A stretch of 64,000 nt of DNA, taken from positions 19,124-83,123 of the forward strand of contig JAIXYN010000048.1 in assembly GCA_027490195.1 (NCBI GenBank). Direction: 5' to 3'. This document shows, piece by piece, positions 26,816-35,913 of this stretch. The stretch comes from Verrucomicrobiaceae bacterium (GTDB lineage Bacteria; Verrucomicrobiota; Verrucomicrobiia; Verrucomicrobiales; Verrucomicrobiaceae). Every line of letters begins with the position of its first letter. The first letter of the stretch is position 1. The notes under the pieces are model-generated. The model was given only the letters and a program-made list of their open reading frames with translations. It did not search any database and had not been told where the DNA came from. Made by a program: the position numbers and the translations under genes.

Positions 26816-28366
26816 TCATCTTCCTGAGGCCTTCAGAGACATGGTTCCGCTGAATTGGCCGACCAGCTCGCGTTCCCACCATTCCTTGGAGGCTTCCCGT
26901 ACTTCCGGGCTGGTGAAGCGGTAGCGGTAGAGCTTGGCGCGGACGTGGGTGATTTTTTCGATGGGGAAGGGCGGGGGCTCCAGCAAGCCCCACACGGGCT
27001 GCTTGTGCTGGAGCAGGGCGGTGCAGAACTGGCCAAACCAGTGCATGGGGGAGTTGGGGTTCGCATCCCGCTGCGGGTCGTAGTTGGGATACAACGCGGC
27101 AAACCACATCTGCCAGTCCAGCCGTGGCTGGTGCGGGGCGATGAAAGGCGGGCTGCGCTTGGTGTCACCGGGCTTGTACTTGAATTCCAGCGGCAGGAAG
27201 AGCGCGCCGTCGTCGCTGACTTCGAGGATGATTTCGGGCCGCTCCTCGGTCATGTCTTGAAAGAGGCCGTAGGCATTAAAAGAGCGCGTGTGAGCGATGG
27301 GGGCGTCGAGTTTTTCGTGGAGTACGGCTGGGAGCGCTTGCTTGAAATGGGGAATACGCCCGGCGAGGAAGGAATCGGCGGCGAGCAGGGTGACAAGCAT
27401 CACCGGTAAAACCGCAGCCAGCGCTGGCCATTGCGTCCAGCGGGCAAAGGACGGGCGAGGGGCTTCGGAATCGATGCGTAGCCAGGTGCGGATGCGTGCG
27501 GGAAACCAGCGGTCATCCAGCAGCGTGATGGCGAGCGCAGCGGTCAAAAGGTCGAAGAAATTGTAGTTCCCCGTGGCGGAAATCATGGCCATCAGGATGA
27601 GAAAACCCAGCGCCGCCGTCAGACGCCCCCAGCGGCCAAGGAAAATCGCAAAGGGCAGACCAAGCTCGATGCCATACATGATCCAGCAACTCGCCACATG
27701 AATCCAGCGTGGGGCATGGTGCGCGAACCACGACAAGCCATTAGGCAGCGGCTGCGTTTCGTAGTGGTAGAGCAGCGCCGTCATGTCCTGCCACGGCAGA
27801 TCACCGCCACCGATCTTCACATAACCGGAGAGAAACATCAGGCGGAAGAGCAGCCAGTGCAGGAGGAAGATGGAGCCGCGTGGTGGTTCCGTCGGTCCGC
27901 GCCATGACCACAAGCGCCATGGCGCGAGGAATAGCGCGAGAAAGCCAGTCTCCAGCAGCAGTGCATCCCATTGGTAGCCCATGAAGATGCCGCCCGTGGT
28001 GGCGAAGGAGAGGTAGCCAAACCAGAGCAGCGCCAGCAGCGGCCCCTGCGCCACTCCGGTCATCACCAGTGCCGCCAGCACGCAGCAGGAGATCAGGCAG
28101 CCATGCGCAAAGGCATCGCTGTAGTGCCAGTGAAACACGCTGGGCAACTGCCAGAACAGCGTCTGCTGCTCGCGCTCTTCAAAAGCGTGGACGTTTTCGA
28201 GTAAGGTCTTCGCTGGCAGGATGCCGTTTTCACCGACGAGGCCGTCATATTGTACGCCCCATGAAATGAAGGCGATGAGGTAGATGGCTGCGAGTAGGCG
28301 TGGAAAGAGCCAGCGGACGACGGTGTAGCGTCCGCGATGGGATTCGAGCCAGGGGAGGGGGTTCAC
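26816..28366 (-). CDS. Lipase maturation factor family protein
   Basis: A 516-residue polytopic membrane protein of the lipase maturation factor (LMF1/LMF2-like) family. Typical features are the early WGVQYDGLVGENGILPA, the GYQWDALLLETGFLALF segment, LFRLMFLSGYVKI, and the cytosolic/lumenal tail with PRLDWQMWFAALYPNYD and NPNSPMHWFGQF. About eight to ten hydrophobic helices are present. In animals LMF1 aids folding of secreted lipases; the bacterial role is not known. The GTG at 28366, with AAGG eight bases upstream, is preferred to a TTG at 28414, since the latter would overlap the preceding gene. Confidence 0.88.
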   Translation of the reverse strand: MNPLPWLESHRGRYTVVRWLFPRLLAAIYLIAFISWGVQYDGLVGENGILPAKTLLENVHAFEEREQQTLFWQLPSVFHWHYSDAFAHGCLISCCVLAALVMTGVAQGPLLALLWFGYLSFATTGGIFMGYQWDALLLETGFLALFLAPWRLWSWRGPTEPPRGSIFLLHWLLFRLMFLSGYVKIGGGDLPWQDMTALLYHYETQPLPNGLSWFAHHAPRWIHVASCWIMYGIELGLPFAIFLGRWGRLTAALGFLILMAMISATGNYNFFDLLTAALAITLLDDRWFPARIRTWLRIDSEAPRPSFARWTQWPALAAVLPVMLVTLLAADSFLAGRIPHFKQALPAVLHEKLDAPIAHTRSFNAYGLFQDMTEERPEIILEVSDDGALFLPLEFKYKPGDTKRSPPFIAPHQPRLDWQMWFAALYPNYDPQRDANPNSPMHWFGQFCTALLQHKQPVWGLLEPPPFPIEKITHVRAKLYRYRFTSPEVREASKEWWERELVGQFSGTMSLKASGR

Positions 28367-28380
28367 AAATGGCCTTGCAT

Positions 28381-28638
28381 TCAATGAGTGGTTTTCACGA
28401 GAGGGGTATGGCAACTGGGCTTGCCTGTCTTCTTATTAACCCTGACTTGTATTCCAAATGGTTGCGAAGTCTTTCGCAGGCTGCGCCAGTTTGGATAATA
28501 GAAATCACACAACCAGCAGTGCTGTTGTTCTGAGATCTCGCGAGGCGAGTACAAAAGTCGTTCTTTGCCGATTCTCTTGCGAATGAAAGCCTTCGCTAGA
28601 TCAGCAGCATTTTCAGAACTGATGGCGCTCGTGTTCAT
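28381..28638 (-). CDS. Small protein, weakly Imm35/YrhB-like
   Basis: An 85-residue protein. It has an N-terminal helix (AADLAKAFIRKRIG), a WLCDFYYP strand and ends near VRVNKKTGKPSCHTP. This layout loosely recalls the YrhB/Imm35 immunity fold, which ends in a VD..TG strand, but similarity is too weak for a firm call. It lies 12 bp after the NagA-like gene and 14 bp before the lipase maturation factor start, so it fits an operon. Confidence 0.5.
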   Translation of the reverse strand: MNTSAISSENAADLAKAFIRKRIGKERLLYSPREISEQQHCWLCDFYYPNWRSLRKTSQPFGIQVRVNKKTGKPSCHTPLVKTTH

Positions 28639-28650
28639 GCATAAATTGGA

Positions 28651-29559
28651 TTATACGGCAACCGCCAGCCTCGGATTCACGTCCAGCACCTGCTTCAAAT
28701 CTGCATCACTCATCCCCAGCTCTGCGAACGCATTCGCTTTGATCCTTGGCACCGTGACGGTGCTGCCGACGAAGTGGGTGCCATCGGGCGAGCGGGCGAC
28801 GAGGTCTTCGCCGATAAGGATGTCCCAGCCGGCGAGGGTGTAGCGGCCGGGGCCGAGGCGGGCGGCGGAGATGGCATCGGTGACAAAAATGGTGCGCTCC
28901 AGGCCGATGCCGGCGAGCCAGTTTTTCAGCACAAAGAAGGGCACGTGCACGCCGTCCGGGATGAAGCAGAGCCAGAGGCGGTCATGCAGGCTGAGCGCGC
29001 GCTGGATGATGTTGTCATGACGGTGCATCTGGATGGGGCAGCCGTTGCCAAGGTGGGTGAACATCGTCAGACCGGCATCGCAGGCGGCATTGAGCTGATC
29101 GAGCGAGGGATCGCAATGACCGGCGGAAATGGTGACGCCTTGGGAGGCAAGAAAGGCGGTGGTCTTGCTGCCTTCATCGTGCTCTGGGGCGAGAGTCACC
29201 AGCCTGGCCAGTCCCCCGGCAGCGGCGAGGAGGCGCTTGGTGTCCTCCACATTCGCGGGTTTTACGGCCTGCGGCGGGTGGGCACCCACATAGCCTTTGA
29301 TGGGATTGATGAACGGCCCCTCAATGTGGATGCCGGTGATGATGCGGCGGGCGAGTTCATCCTTTTCGCGTAGTTCGACCAATTTGCCGATACGGCGCTC
29401 CAAGGTGGGGATTTCATCCGTGATGAAGGTGGCCAGGATGGCGTCGCACCCATCCTCCGCGAGGGCCTCACAGGCGTGGTGGAGGGATTCGGCGGTGAGA
29501 TTGTCGCCATTGAAGTCGGTGCCGGCGTAGCCATTGACCTGAAGATCGAAAGGATTCAT
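28651..29559 (-). CDS. nagA: N-acetylglucosamine-6-phosphate deacetylase-like amidohydrolase
   Basis: A 302-residue amidohydrolase matching NagA, which removes acetate from GlcNAc-6-phosphate in cell-wall and chitin sugar recycling. Motifs in order: DLQVNGYAGTDFN (barrel start), HIEGPFINPIKGYVGAH (metal ligand Glu), SAGHCDPS, THLGNGCP, FIPDGVHV and FVTDAISAA (catalytic Asp). It is shorter than usual (about 380), lacking the small N-terminal beta-sandwich that precedes the barrel. The THL.N motif has Gly where Phe is common. It begins a probable transcript with the two genes downstream. Confidence 0.85.
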   Translation of the reverse strand: MNPFDLQVNGYAGTDFNGDNLTAESLHHACEALAEDGCDAILATFITDEIPTLERRIGKLVELREKDELARRIITGIHIEGPFINPIKGYVGAHPPQAVKPANVEDTKRLLAAAGGLARLVTLAPEHDEGSKTTAFLASQGVTISAGHCDPSLDQLNAACDAGLTMFTHLGNGCPIQMHRHDNIIQRALSLHDRLWLCFIPDGVHVPFFVLKNWLAGIGLERTIFVTDAISAARLGPGRYTLAGWDILIGEDLVARSPDGTHFVGSTVTVPRIKANAFAELGMSDADLKQVLDVNPRLAVAV

Positions 29560-29747
29560 GCAGGTATTGGAGCGGGTTCGGGACGGGGAATCAAGGCTGG
29601 GAGGTGATGGCTTTTGGTATGAATGTCACTGGAAAAGTGAAAAGGGCAGGGGGTAAGGGGCAGCTTCTCGCCGCTTGGACGATGCGTGAGCCTCCCCTGC
29701 ATTCATCCCCCTTGACCTCCGTCGCCTTATCCAGTTTATTTCCAGTG

Positions 29748-29776
29748 TTTACAAGTTATCAGTCTCGGCATAAAAC
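29748..29776 (+). promoter_or_regulatory. Candidate sigma70-type promoter for the ExbB operon
   Basis: TTTACA at 29748-29753 and TAAAAC at 29771-29776 are separated by exactly 17 bp and lie about 80 bp upstream of the ExbB/TolQ-like start, in an A/T-richer stretch. Boxes are imperfect, so this is tentative. Confidence 0.35.
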
Positions 29777-29855
29777 ATGCTAGGTATTCCACGTCTCTCC
29801 CGAACTGGCGTGTGGTGCCAGTCTTAACCCATACTCTCTCTCTGATTTTCGGCTC

Positions 29856-30545
29856 ATGATCGATCTTATCTCCAAAGGCGGACCGCTCGTATGGCTCCTC
29901 ATAGGGTGCCTGTGCTTCGCAGGAGCTATTTTCATCGAGCGTCTGGCCTACTTTCACCGGGCGAGCATGAACGTCGGTGAATTTCTCGCTGGGCTGGCCA
30001 GCCTGATCCGCCGCAAAAACTTCGCTGAGGCCCTGCAAGAGTGCGTGGCCACACGGGTGCCCGCCGGGCGCGTGATCCACGCGGCGCTGCTGCGGCACCA
30101 CGCGCCGCGCGAGCAGCTCAAAGAAATCGTGCAGGAGGCGGGTCAGCTTGAGGTCCCAAGGCTGGAGCGCTTTCTCGGCATCCTGAACGCCATCGCACAC
30201 GCGGCACCGCTGATCGGCCTGCTGGGTACCGTGATCGGCCTGCTGGACAGCTTTACCAGTCTCTCCTCCGCCAATGGTGTTGCGACACAGGCTGACGTGG
30301 CTCGCGGTGTGTATCAGAGCCTCATCACCTCGGCGCTCGGTCTGGTCGTGGCGATCCCTGCCTATCTCTCTTTTGCCTTCCTCAGCGCCCGCGCCCGCTC
30401 CCTCATGCATGATTTGGAACGCGCTGGCATCGAAATCGTGAATCTCATCGAAGACGCCAACAGCACTGACAACATCGTGGAATTCCGCCCGGCGGAAGCC
30501 GCACCGCCGATGACGAAATCGCGTGGTCGCGGGATGAAAGGATAA
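29856..30545 (+). CDS. ExbB/TolQ-family proton channel subunit
   Basis: A 229-residue inner-membrane protein of the MotA/TolQ/ExbB family. Three hydrophobic segments are visible: GPLVWLLIGCLCFAGAIFIE near the start, then IAHAAPLIGLLGTVIGLLDSF, and a third at SLITSALGLVVAIPAYLSFAF. The second and third form the conserved proton-channel core. It is followed 72 bp later by an ExbD-like gene. Together they use the proton gradient to energise outer-membrane events. Confidence 0.95.
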   Translation: MIDLISKGGPLVWLLIGCLCFAGAIFIERLAYFHRASMNVGEFLAGLASLIRRKNFAEALQECVATRVPAGRVIHAALLRHHAPREQLKEIVQEAGQLEVPRLERFLGILNAIAHAAPLIGLLGTVIGLLDSFTSLSSANGVATQADVARGVYQSLITSALGLVVAIPAYLSFAFLSARARSLMHDLERAGIEIVNLIEDANSTDNIVEFRPAEAAPPMTKSRGRGMKG

Positions 30546-30617
30546 GCGCTCTCAGCGCATTTTCGGCTGGCCCAACCACTCCGCGCCTCCGATACTGCGC
30601 CTACCGCCGTATCAACC

Positions 30618-31022
30618 ATGAAGCTCGAGAGTTATCTGCCCAAGCAAAGCCCCTGGCTGTACACGGTCCCGTTGCTGAACACGATTCTGCTGCTGTTGGT
30701 TTATTTCCTCCTCACCAGCAACTTTGTGGTGCAGTCCGGTATCAAGGTGGAGCAGCCGCAGTCGAACTCGCGGCTGACAGGTTTTGACCGCGCCCACATC
30801 ATCACCGTGCCCGCCGGACTGGAGAACGCCCTGTATTTTGACGGGGTTCGCACCACCATTGGCGAGCTGCGCGAAAAGCTCAAAGCGAACCGCGAAGGCG
30901 AACGACGCGCCATCATTCACGCCGCCAAGCAGGCGCAGCATGGCCGCGTCATCGAGATCGGTAACATCGCCCTCGAGCTCGGTTACGAAGTCGCGTATTC
31001 CACCGTTCCGCCAAAGGCATAA
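30618..31022 (+). CDS. ExbD/TolR-family protein
   Basis: A 134-residue protein with one N-terminal membrane helix (VPLLNTILLLLVYFLLTSNFV) and a periplasmic domain. Family members carry an essential membrane Asp; here the helix has Asn (LLNTILLLL) at the comparable place and no Asp, which is notable. The periplasmic part has VPAGLENALYFDG and a REKLKANREGE region typical of the fold. It is between the ExbB-like and TonB-like genes. Confidence 0.8.
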   Translation: MKLESYLPKQSPWLYTVPLLNTILLLLVYFLLTSNFVVQSGIKVEQPQSNSRLTGFDRAHIITVPAGLENALYFDGVRTTIGELREKLKANREGERRAIIHAAKQAQHGRVIEIGNIALELGYEVAYSTVPPKA

Positions 31023-31038
31023 ATCGCCGCAGATCACG

Positions 31039-31779
31039 ATGTCCACGAAATCGCATCCAAACACACCTGGGCTGAACTTCGCCTGGGGCGTGCGCGATCA
31101 CTCGATGTGGCGTCTGGTCGGGGCGCTGGTGGTGCTGATGGCGGCGATGGCCGCTTTCTTCTTCATCTTCCGCATTGTGCATCCGGTGACGCAGCGGTTG
31201 CCGGTCACGCCGCAGCATGTGATCTCGCTGGACCCCAACAATCCTGCGGAGCTGGCCCTCATCCATCGGGCGCAGGACCGCAGCTTTGCACTCTTGAGCG
31301 ACGCCGACGCGGTGGCGCCGGTCGAAAGCCCGTTGCTGGCCTTTCATCCCTCCTTTGCAGGGCATGAGATCAAGCTGCGCGAACTCGAGCCCGCGACTGC
31401 CGCCATCCATCAGCCACGGCTGTTCACCGCAGCTGCGGATGTGCTGCCGCCGGTGCCACGCCGTGCTGTGCATTCAGTAGCGGCGCCACCCACCGCAAAG
31501 TTGCATGCCATCATGAGTCCATCTCTGGCCAAGCGCGGTCCGGCCAGTGTGGAACTCAGCGGCATCAAGCTAACCCAGCCCACGCGGGTGCAGTTCCGCG
31601 TCGCCATTGGCAGTGCTGGACAAATCGTCACTGCACTGCCGCTGAGCAGTGTCGAGGATGCTGAAATCATGCGGCAGTTGCATGCTGCAGTGCGCACGCT
31701 TCGGTTTATCCCTGCTGATGTGAAGCGTGTCGAGTGGGGCGAAATCTCCTTCCGCTGGGAGGTGGCCAGTAAGCCATGA
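31039..31779 (+). CDS. TonB/TolA-like anchored periplasmic protein
   Basis: A 246-residue protein starting with a short cytoplasmic part, one membrane helix (LVGALVVLMAAMAAFFFIF) and a periplasmic region. The last 90 residues (VQFRVAIGSAGQIVTALPLSSVED, then LHAAVRTLRFIP and WGEISFRWEV) resemble a TonB C-terminal fold, with the V.V.I...G.V sequence followed by a helix and strand. There is no long Pro/Lys-rich spacer. The position after ExbB and ExbD supports a TonB-type role. Its stop overlaps the next gene (ATGA). Confidence 0.65.
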   Translation: MSTKSHPNTPGLNFAWGVRDHSMWRLVGALVVLMAAMAAFFFIFRIVHPVTQRLPVTPQHVISLDPNNPAELALIHRAQDRSFALLSDADAVAPVESPLLAFHPSFAGHEIKLRELEPATAAIHQPRLFTAAADVLPPVPRRAVHSVAAPPTAKLHAIMSPSLAKRGPASVELSGIKLTQPTRVQFRVAIGSAGQIVTALPLSSVEDAEIMRQLHAAVRTLRFIPADVKRVEWGEISFRWEVASKP

Positions 31780-32021
31780 TTCCCATTCCGCTCGGCGGTT
31801 TGATCATACTCTTTATGGCGGTCGGAGTCACGACAGTCTGCGTGCTGTGGTTTCACAGCTTCTGGCGTGATCGCAAACGCGAAGTCTATCGGCGGCGCAT
31901 CGCCATCCAGTGCCGCATCTGTGGCACGGCCTATGCCTGCGAGGCCAAGCGCAAGATCGACGTCACCATCTGCCCCGTCTGCCACACGCCGAACGAGCGG
32001 AACAAGCTGCAGCAGATCTAG
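31776..32021 (+). CDS. Small membrane protein with zinc ribbon
   Basis: An 81-residue protein: one membrane helix (GGLIILFMAVGVTTVCVLWF), a basic region, then a two-knuckle zinc ribbon, CRIC near residue 46 and CPVC near 68. No family was recognised. The start overlaps the TonB-like gene by 4 bp, so it belongs to the ExbB-ExbD-TonB transcript. Its role there is unknown. Confidence 0.7.
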   Translation: MIPIPLGGLIILFMAVGVTTVCVLWFHSFWRDRKREVYRRRIAIQCRICGTAYACEAKRKIDVTICPVCHTPNERNKLQQI

Positions 32022-32113
32022 GCGGCGTGTTTCAGAACTGCTCTGAAAAGCATGGAGTACACTCCTTGCATCAAGCTATTAGGGCTGGTAGTTAATGGGC
32101 GCTCCCTCAACGG

Positions 32114-32851
32114 ATGAATTCTCCCGTATTGCCTCAAGCGCCTGCCACCTTTCCTCCCACCCTGTGGAGCATGGTGCGACTCGCTGTCGCTGAAGGGCAG
32201 CCGGGGGCGGACCGGGCGCTGAATGACCTCTGTAGGCTCTATGAGAGGCCCATCATTGTCTTCCTCCTCCGCAAAGGCCACTCGTCGGATCAAGCCGAGG
32301 ATCTCAAACAAGCGTTCTTCGAGCACCTGCTCGCCAAAAACGCCTTTGCCGATGCCTCAGGACTCAAAATCAAACTGCGGGCTTTTTTGATCACCAAACT
32401 GCAGTCGTTCCTTATCGACCGCCATCGTCATGACATGGCCGCGAAGCGCGGCGGCGGCAAAGTCTCCCCCATGGCCGATCTCAGCGAGACGCAGGCCATC
32501 CTGGCCGAACCCGTCGAGGACCGCACGCCCATCGTCGCCTTCCAGCGCCAATGGATGGAAACCATCGCGGCGAATGCGATGAAGGATCTCCGCGCCGACT
32601 ACACCCAGCGCGGCCAAAGCGATCTCTTCAAAGCCCTCGCCCCCTTCATCACCGGCGGCAGCGATCAAACCCTCTCCACCCTCGCCACGCAGCTTGCGCG
32701 CCCAGAAGGCACCCTCAAAAGCGACATTTTCCGCCTCCGCGCCCGCTGCCAGAACCTCATCCGCGAGCAGATTGCCACCACCCTCGACGATCCCACCCCC
32801 GAAAACATCACCACCGAGCTGCGTGAGCTCATGGCCACCCGAATTCATTGA
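32114..32851 (+). CDS. ECF-type RNA polymerase sigma factor
   Basis: A 245-residue protein of the extended ECF sigma class found in Planctomycetota and Verrucomicrobiota. Region 2 is visible at about 25-100 (RALNDLCRLYERPIIVFLLRKG, then AEDLKQAFFEHLL). A region 4-like helix-turn-helix (LSTLATQLARPEGTLKSDIFRLRARCQNLI) is near 190-225. The protein is longer than most ECF factors (about 190). Its stop is 5 bp before the Ser/Thr kinase start. This pairing suggests that the kinase controls the sigma factor or the genes it transcribes. Confidence 0.85.
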   Translation: MNSPVLPQAPATFPPTLWSMVRLAVAEGQPGADRALNDLCRLYERPIIVFLLRKGHSSDQAEDLKQAFFEHLLAKNAFADASGLKIKLRAFLITKLQSFLIDRHRHDMAAKRGGGKVSPMADLSETQAILAEPVEDRTPIVAFQRQWMETIAANAMKDLRADYTQRGQSDLFKALAPFITGGSDQTLSTLATQLARPEGTLKSDIFRLRARCQNLIREQIATTLDDPTPENITTELRELMATRIH

Positions 32852-32856
32852 CGATC

Positions 32857-35733
32857 ATGGCCTCCGAGCATCCATCCCCCGGATATGATCCTGCGCAGTG
32901 GCCGCCGCCCGCGCCACAGGAGCTTCAGGCGATGCTGCCAAAGTATGAGGTGAAGTCACTGCTCGGACGCGGTGGCATGGGAGCGGTCTATCTGGGCCGT
33001 CAGGATGCCCTTGACCGCCCTGTGGCCATCAAAATTCTGCCGCCGGGGCTGGAGCAGATCGATCCAGCGTATGGAGCACGCTTCCGGCAGGAGGCCATGT
33101 CTCTGGCAAAGCTGAACCATCCCGGCATCGTGGCCGTGTACGACTTCGGCTGCACGGAGCAGGGGTTGTGGTACATAGTCATGGAATATGTCGATGGCAC
33201 GGATGTGGCGCAGATGCTGGCCAAAAAAGGGCAGCTATCCTCCCAGGATGCCATGGCAATCACAGCGCATGTCTGCGATGCGCTGCAATACGCCCACGCA
33301 CGCGGCATCATCCACCGCGACATTAAACCGGCGAACATCATGGTTGGCTACAATGGCGTGGTGAAGGTGGCGGACTTCGGTCTCGCCAGAATGAACCGTG
33401 GTGAACAGTCCAGCCTCACCCATAGCGGCATGGCAGTGGGGACGATGCACTACATAGCCCCAGAGGCACTCATCCTCGGCAATACCGTCGATCACCGGGC
33501 AGACATCTATGCCATGGGCGTCATGCTTTACCAGATGCTCACCGGCGACCTGCCTCGGGGTATGTTTGAGCTGCCATCGCATAAAGTCGCTGGCCTCGAC
33601 CCGCGTTACGACAAGATCATCACCCGCACCCTGCAAAGTGACCGCGAGCAGCGCTACCCCAGTGTGAAAGACCTGCGCCACGACCTGGATGCGATCCTTA
33701 CCGAGCCGGTGACTCAGGTCGATCCCAATGCGGCGGAGGCTCCTGCGGCGCTGAATACGACCGCGAGGCCACAGCGCCCTGCGGGGCAGCCCTACCGACC
33801 ACCGCAGGGGGCCGCAAAGCCAACACCCTGGAAAAAGAAAAGCGACCTGGGCTTCTGGTTGCCTGTCAGCGGCATTGCGTTTGCGCTAGCTACCTTTTTT
33901 GTTTGGACGAACCTTCTGCAGCCAGTGAGGAAGACGATTCAGCGCATTGAAGGTGAGGCATTGGAGGTACTGAAAGTGACGGGAGGCGTAGCCGAACCGC
34001 AAGCAATGAAGCAAACCAACGCCCTCTGGAGCGGCGATGCGCATCTCTGGTGGCACGGTGGCGAGGCAGGCAATAGCCTCGATCTTGAATTCACCGTGGC
34101 GGAAGGCCAAGCGGGCAAACAGCGTCTTAAAGCCGCCTTCACCTCCTCCAGCGACTACGGCATCGTCGAGATCAGCCTCGACGGCGAAAAGCTAAAGGGG
34201 AGCATTTTCGACCTCCAGGCAAACTATGCCGTCATCACCGGCGCACGCGACCTCGGCCTTTACGACCTCGCTGCGGGGTCCCACATGCTACGCATTGCCA
34301 TTCTGGACACCAGTTGCATCAACATGGATAAGCGCGTCGCATACAACATAGGCCTCGATTACCTCCAACTCGAGCCGCCTGTGAGAGATATTGTTCCGGC
34401 CGCGACTGGGACGAACATCGCTGTCAAGGCACAGCCGAGCGCCTCGTTTTGCAGTCCATACAGCCATGTTCATGTTCGCCACCTCAGTGCTTCACCAGAA
34501 AACGCCGGAAGAAAATCTTCGGATGAAGGACTGCCACAGCAGGCTTGGCATCCACACAAAGGCAGCGCCGAGTGGGTGCAGTACGAGTGGGAATCGCCTC
34601 AGGTCATTGGTGAATGCCGCGTCTTCTGGTATGATGACAGTGCGGTGCGTCGTGACGGCTGCGCCCTGCCTGCATTCTGGCGACTGCTCTACCGTGAGGA
34701 GATCACCGGAGCCTGGGTGCCAGTTCAAGTCGCCATACCATCCGCCGAGCGAGATACATGGAACAGCGTGAAATTCCCAGCCGTGCGCACCACCGCATTA
34801 CGAATCGCCGTCCAGTGCCTGGATGGTTTATCAGCTGGAATCTGCCACTGGCAGGTTCTTGCCGCCGATCCCGCCTCCCTCCCTGATCCCAAAACGTACG
34901 AGCACCCTGACCTCTTCCTCGGCGATCTTTCGCCTCTTCATGCGCATACCCATTGGTCACCTTATTGGATCAATACCATCACGGCTAACGATAGGAACGC
35001 GCACTGGTCCATCATGGTCGGCAGGAAGCCCTGCTGGCAATTCTTGTTCGCGCATGCCCACAGCCGCCTCGACTTCGCCATCCCCGCTGGCTATACCCGT
35101 TTCACCGCGTTTGGAGTCGGCGTTAGCGATGTGCGCACCGGAGAGGTAATGTCTCAAGGCCATTGGAAGCACCGTGTTCTCGTGGATGGCAAGGTCTTAC
35201 AGGAATCGAACGAACTCTCCACCTACAAGGACCACGAGTTTGGCGTGGATGTTAACTTTCCCGCTGGTTCCAAAGTTCTCACCTTGATCAACGACCCTCT
35301 CGGCAGTCGCAACAGTGACTACGCCCATTGGGCCTACCCCACGCTCCTCTCAGCAGAGAGTCAGAAATTGCCATCCACAGCGACTGTTTCAGCGCACGCT
35401 CCCGCGCTTCTCTTTCCCCCGAAAAAAATCCCCGAAGGTGCCTTGCTCACATCAACACTCAGCACGGCCCGCATGCCGTCGAAACGCCAAGGCGAGAAAT
35501 TTGGTCTGCGCTTCATCAATATGATGCCAGAGACGGTGAAGCTCTACTGGCTCTCTGGCGACAAGCAACACCTCTACCACACTATGCTCCCAGGAGACGA
35601 GCGCGTCATGATTACCTACGACGGCCATGTCTGGCTGATCACCAACGCAGCGGATGAACCGCTCGCATGCATCATGGGCAGCCCGTCCCACCCTGTCGTT
35701 GTCGTGGACTCGGCAGGGCGCGGGCTCAAGTGA
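32857..35733 (+). CDS. Membrane Ser/Thr protein kinase with NPCBM/discoidin-like extracellular domains
   Basis: A 958-residue receptor-like kinase. The kinase domain (about 28-285) has LLGRGGMGAVYLG, the Lys in VAIKIL, HRDIKPANIM and VADFGLAR. A proline-rich linker and one membrane helix (about 330-350) follow. Outside the membrane are a carbohydrate-binding-like region (about 385-500), a discoidin-like segment with WVQYEWESPQVIGECRVFWYD (about 515-680) and an NPCBM-like domain (about 690-835). ATG at 32857 is used; an in-frame TTG lies at 32848. It follows the ECF sigma gene directly. Polysaccharide or cell-wall sensing is an inference. Confidence 0.88.
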   Translation: MASEHPSPGYDPAQWPPPAPQELQAMLPKYEVKSLLGRGGMGAVYLGRQDALDRPVAIKILPPGLEQIDPAYGARFRQEAMSLAKLNHPGIVAVYDFGCTEQGLWYIVMEYVDGTDVAQMLAKKGQLSSQDAMAITAHVCDALQYAHARGIIHRDIKPANIMVGYNGVVKVADFGLARMNRGEQSSLTHSGMAVGTMHYIAPEALILGNTVDHRADIYAMGVMLYQMLTGDLPRGMFELPSHKVAGLDPRYDKIITRTLQSDREQRYPSVKDLRHDLDAILTEPVTQVDPNAAEAPAALNTTARPQRPAGQPYRPPQGAAKPTPWKKKSDLGFWLPVSGIAFALATFFVWTNLLQPVRKTIQRIEGEALEVLKVTGGVAEPQAMKQTNALWSGDAHLWWHGGEAGNSLDLEFTVAEGQAGKQRLKAAFTSSSDYGIVEISLDGEKLKGSIFDLQANYAVITGARDLGLYDLAAGSHMLRIAILDTSCINMDKRVAYNIGLDYLQLEPPVRDIVPAATGTNIAVKAQPSASFCSPYSHVHVRHLSASPENAGRKSSDEGLPQQAWHPHKGSAEWVQYEWESPQVIGECRVFWYDDSAVRRDGCALPAFWRLLYREEITGAWVPVQVAIPSAERDTWNSVKFPAVRTTALRIAVQCLDGLSAGICHWQVLAADPASLPDPKTYEHPDLFLGDLSPLHAHTHWSPYWINTITANDRNAHWSIMVGRKPCWQFLFAHAHSRLDFAIPAGYTRFTAFGVGVSDVRTGEVMSQGHWKHRVLVDGKVLQESNELSTYKDHEFGVDVNFPAGSKVLTLINDPLGSRNSDYAHWAYPTLLSAESQKLPSTATVSAHAPALLFPPKKIPEGALLTSTLSTARMPSKRQGEKFGLRFINMMPETVKLYWLSGDKQHLYHTMLPGDERVMITYDGHVWLITNAADEPLACIMGSPSHPVVVVDSAGRGLK

Positions 35734-35759
35734 TCTTACCCCGGACTCACCACCCCAGT

Positions 35760-35913
35760 AGCCCGCGGCAATACAGAAATTCGTCCCGCCAATGACTTTG
35801 GAAACTCTTTTTTCTGCAACCGCCCGCTGCGCTTCACGAATCACCTCTTGCCATCTCATTCCATGTTGAACGTTCAAAGTTGAATGTTCGATGTACTCCA
35901 ATCCCTCCTCCCC
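35760..35913. repeat. GTTGAACGTTCAAAG-type dispersed repeat in the spacer
   Basis: Just before the second kinase gene is ATGTTGAACGTTCAAAGTTGAATG, split here as ATGTTGAACG and TTCAAAGTTGAATG, a self-complementary unit common between genes in PVC genomes. It supplies an extra in-frame ATG at 35884 for the next gene, which is probably not used. Confidence 0.5.

Noticed and set aside
35884..35913. An earlier start for the second kinase at 35884
   Set aside because: The ten extra residues are encoded by a GTTGAACGTTCAAAG-type repeat; the ATG at 35914 gives a start like that of the neighbouring kinase.
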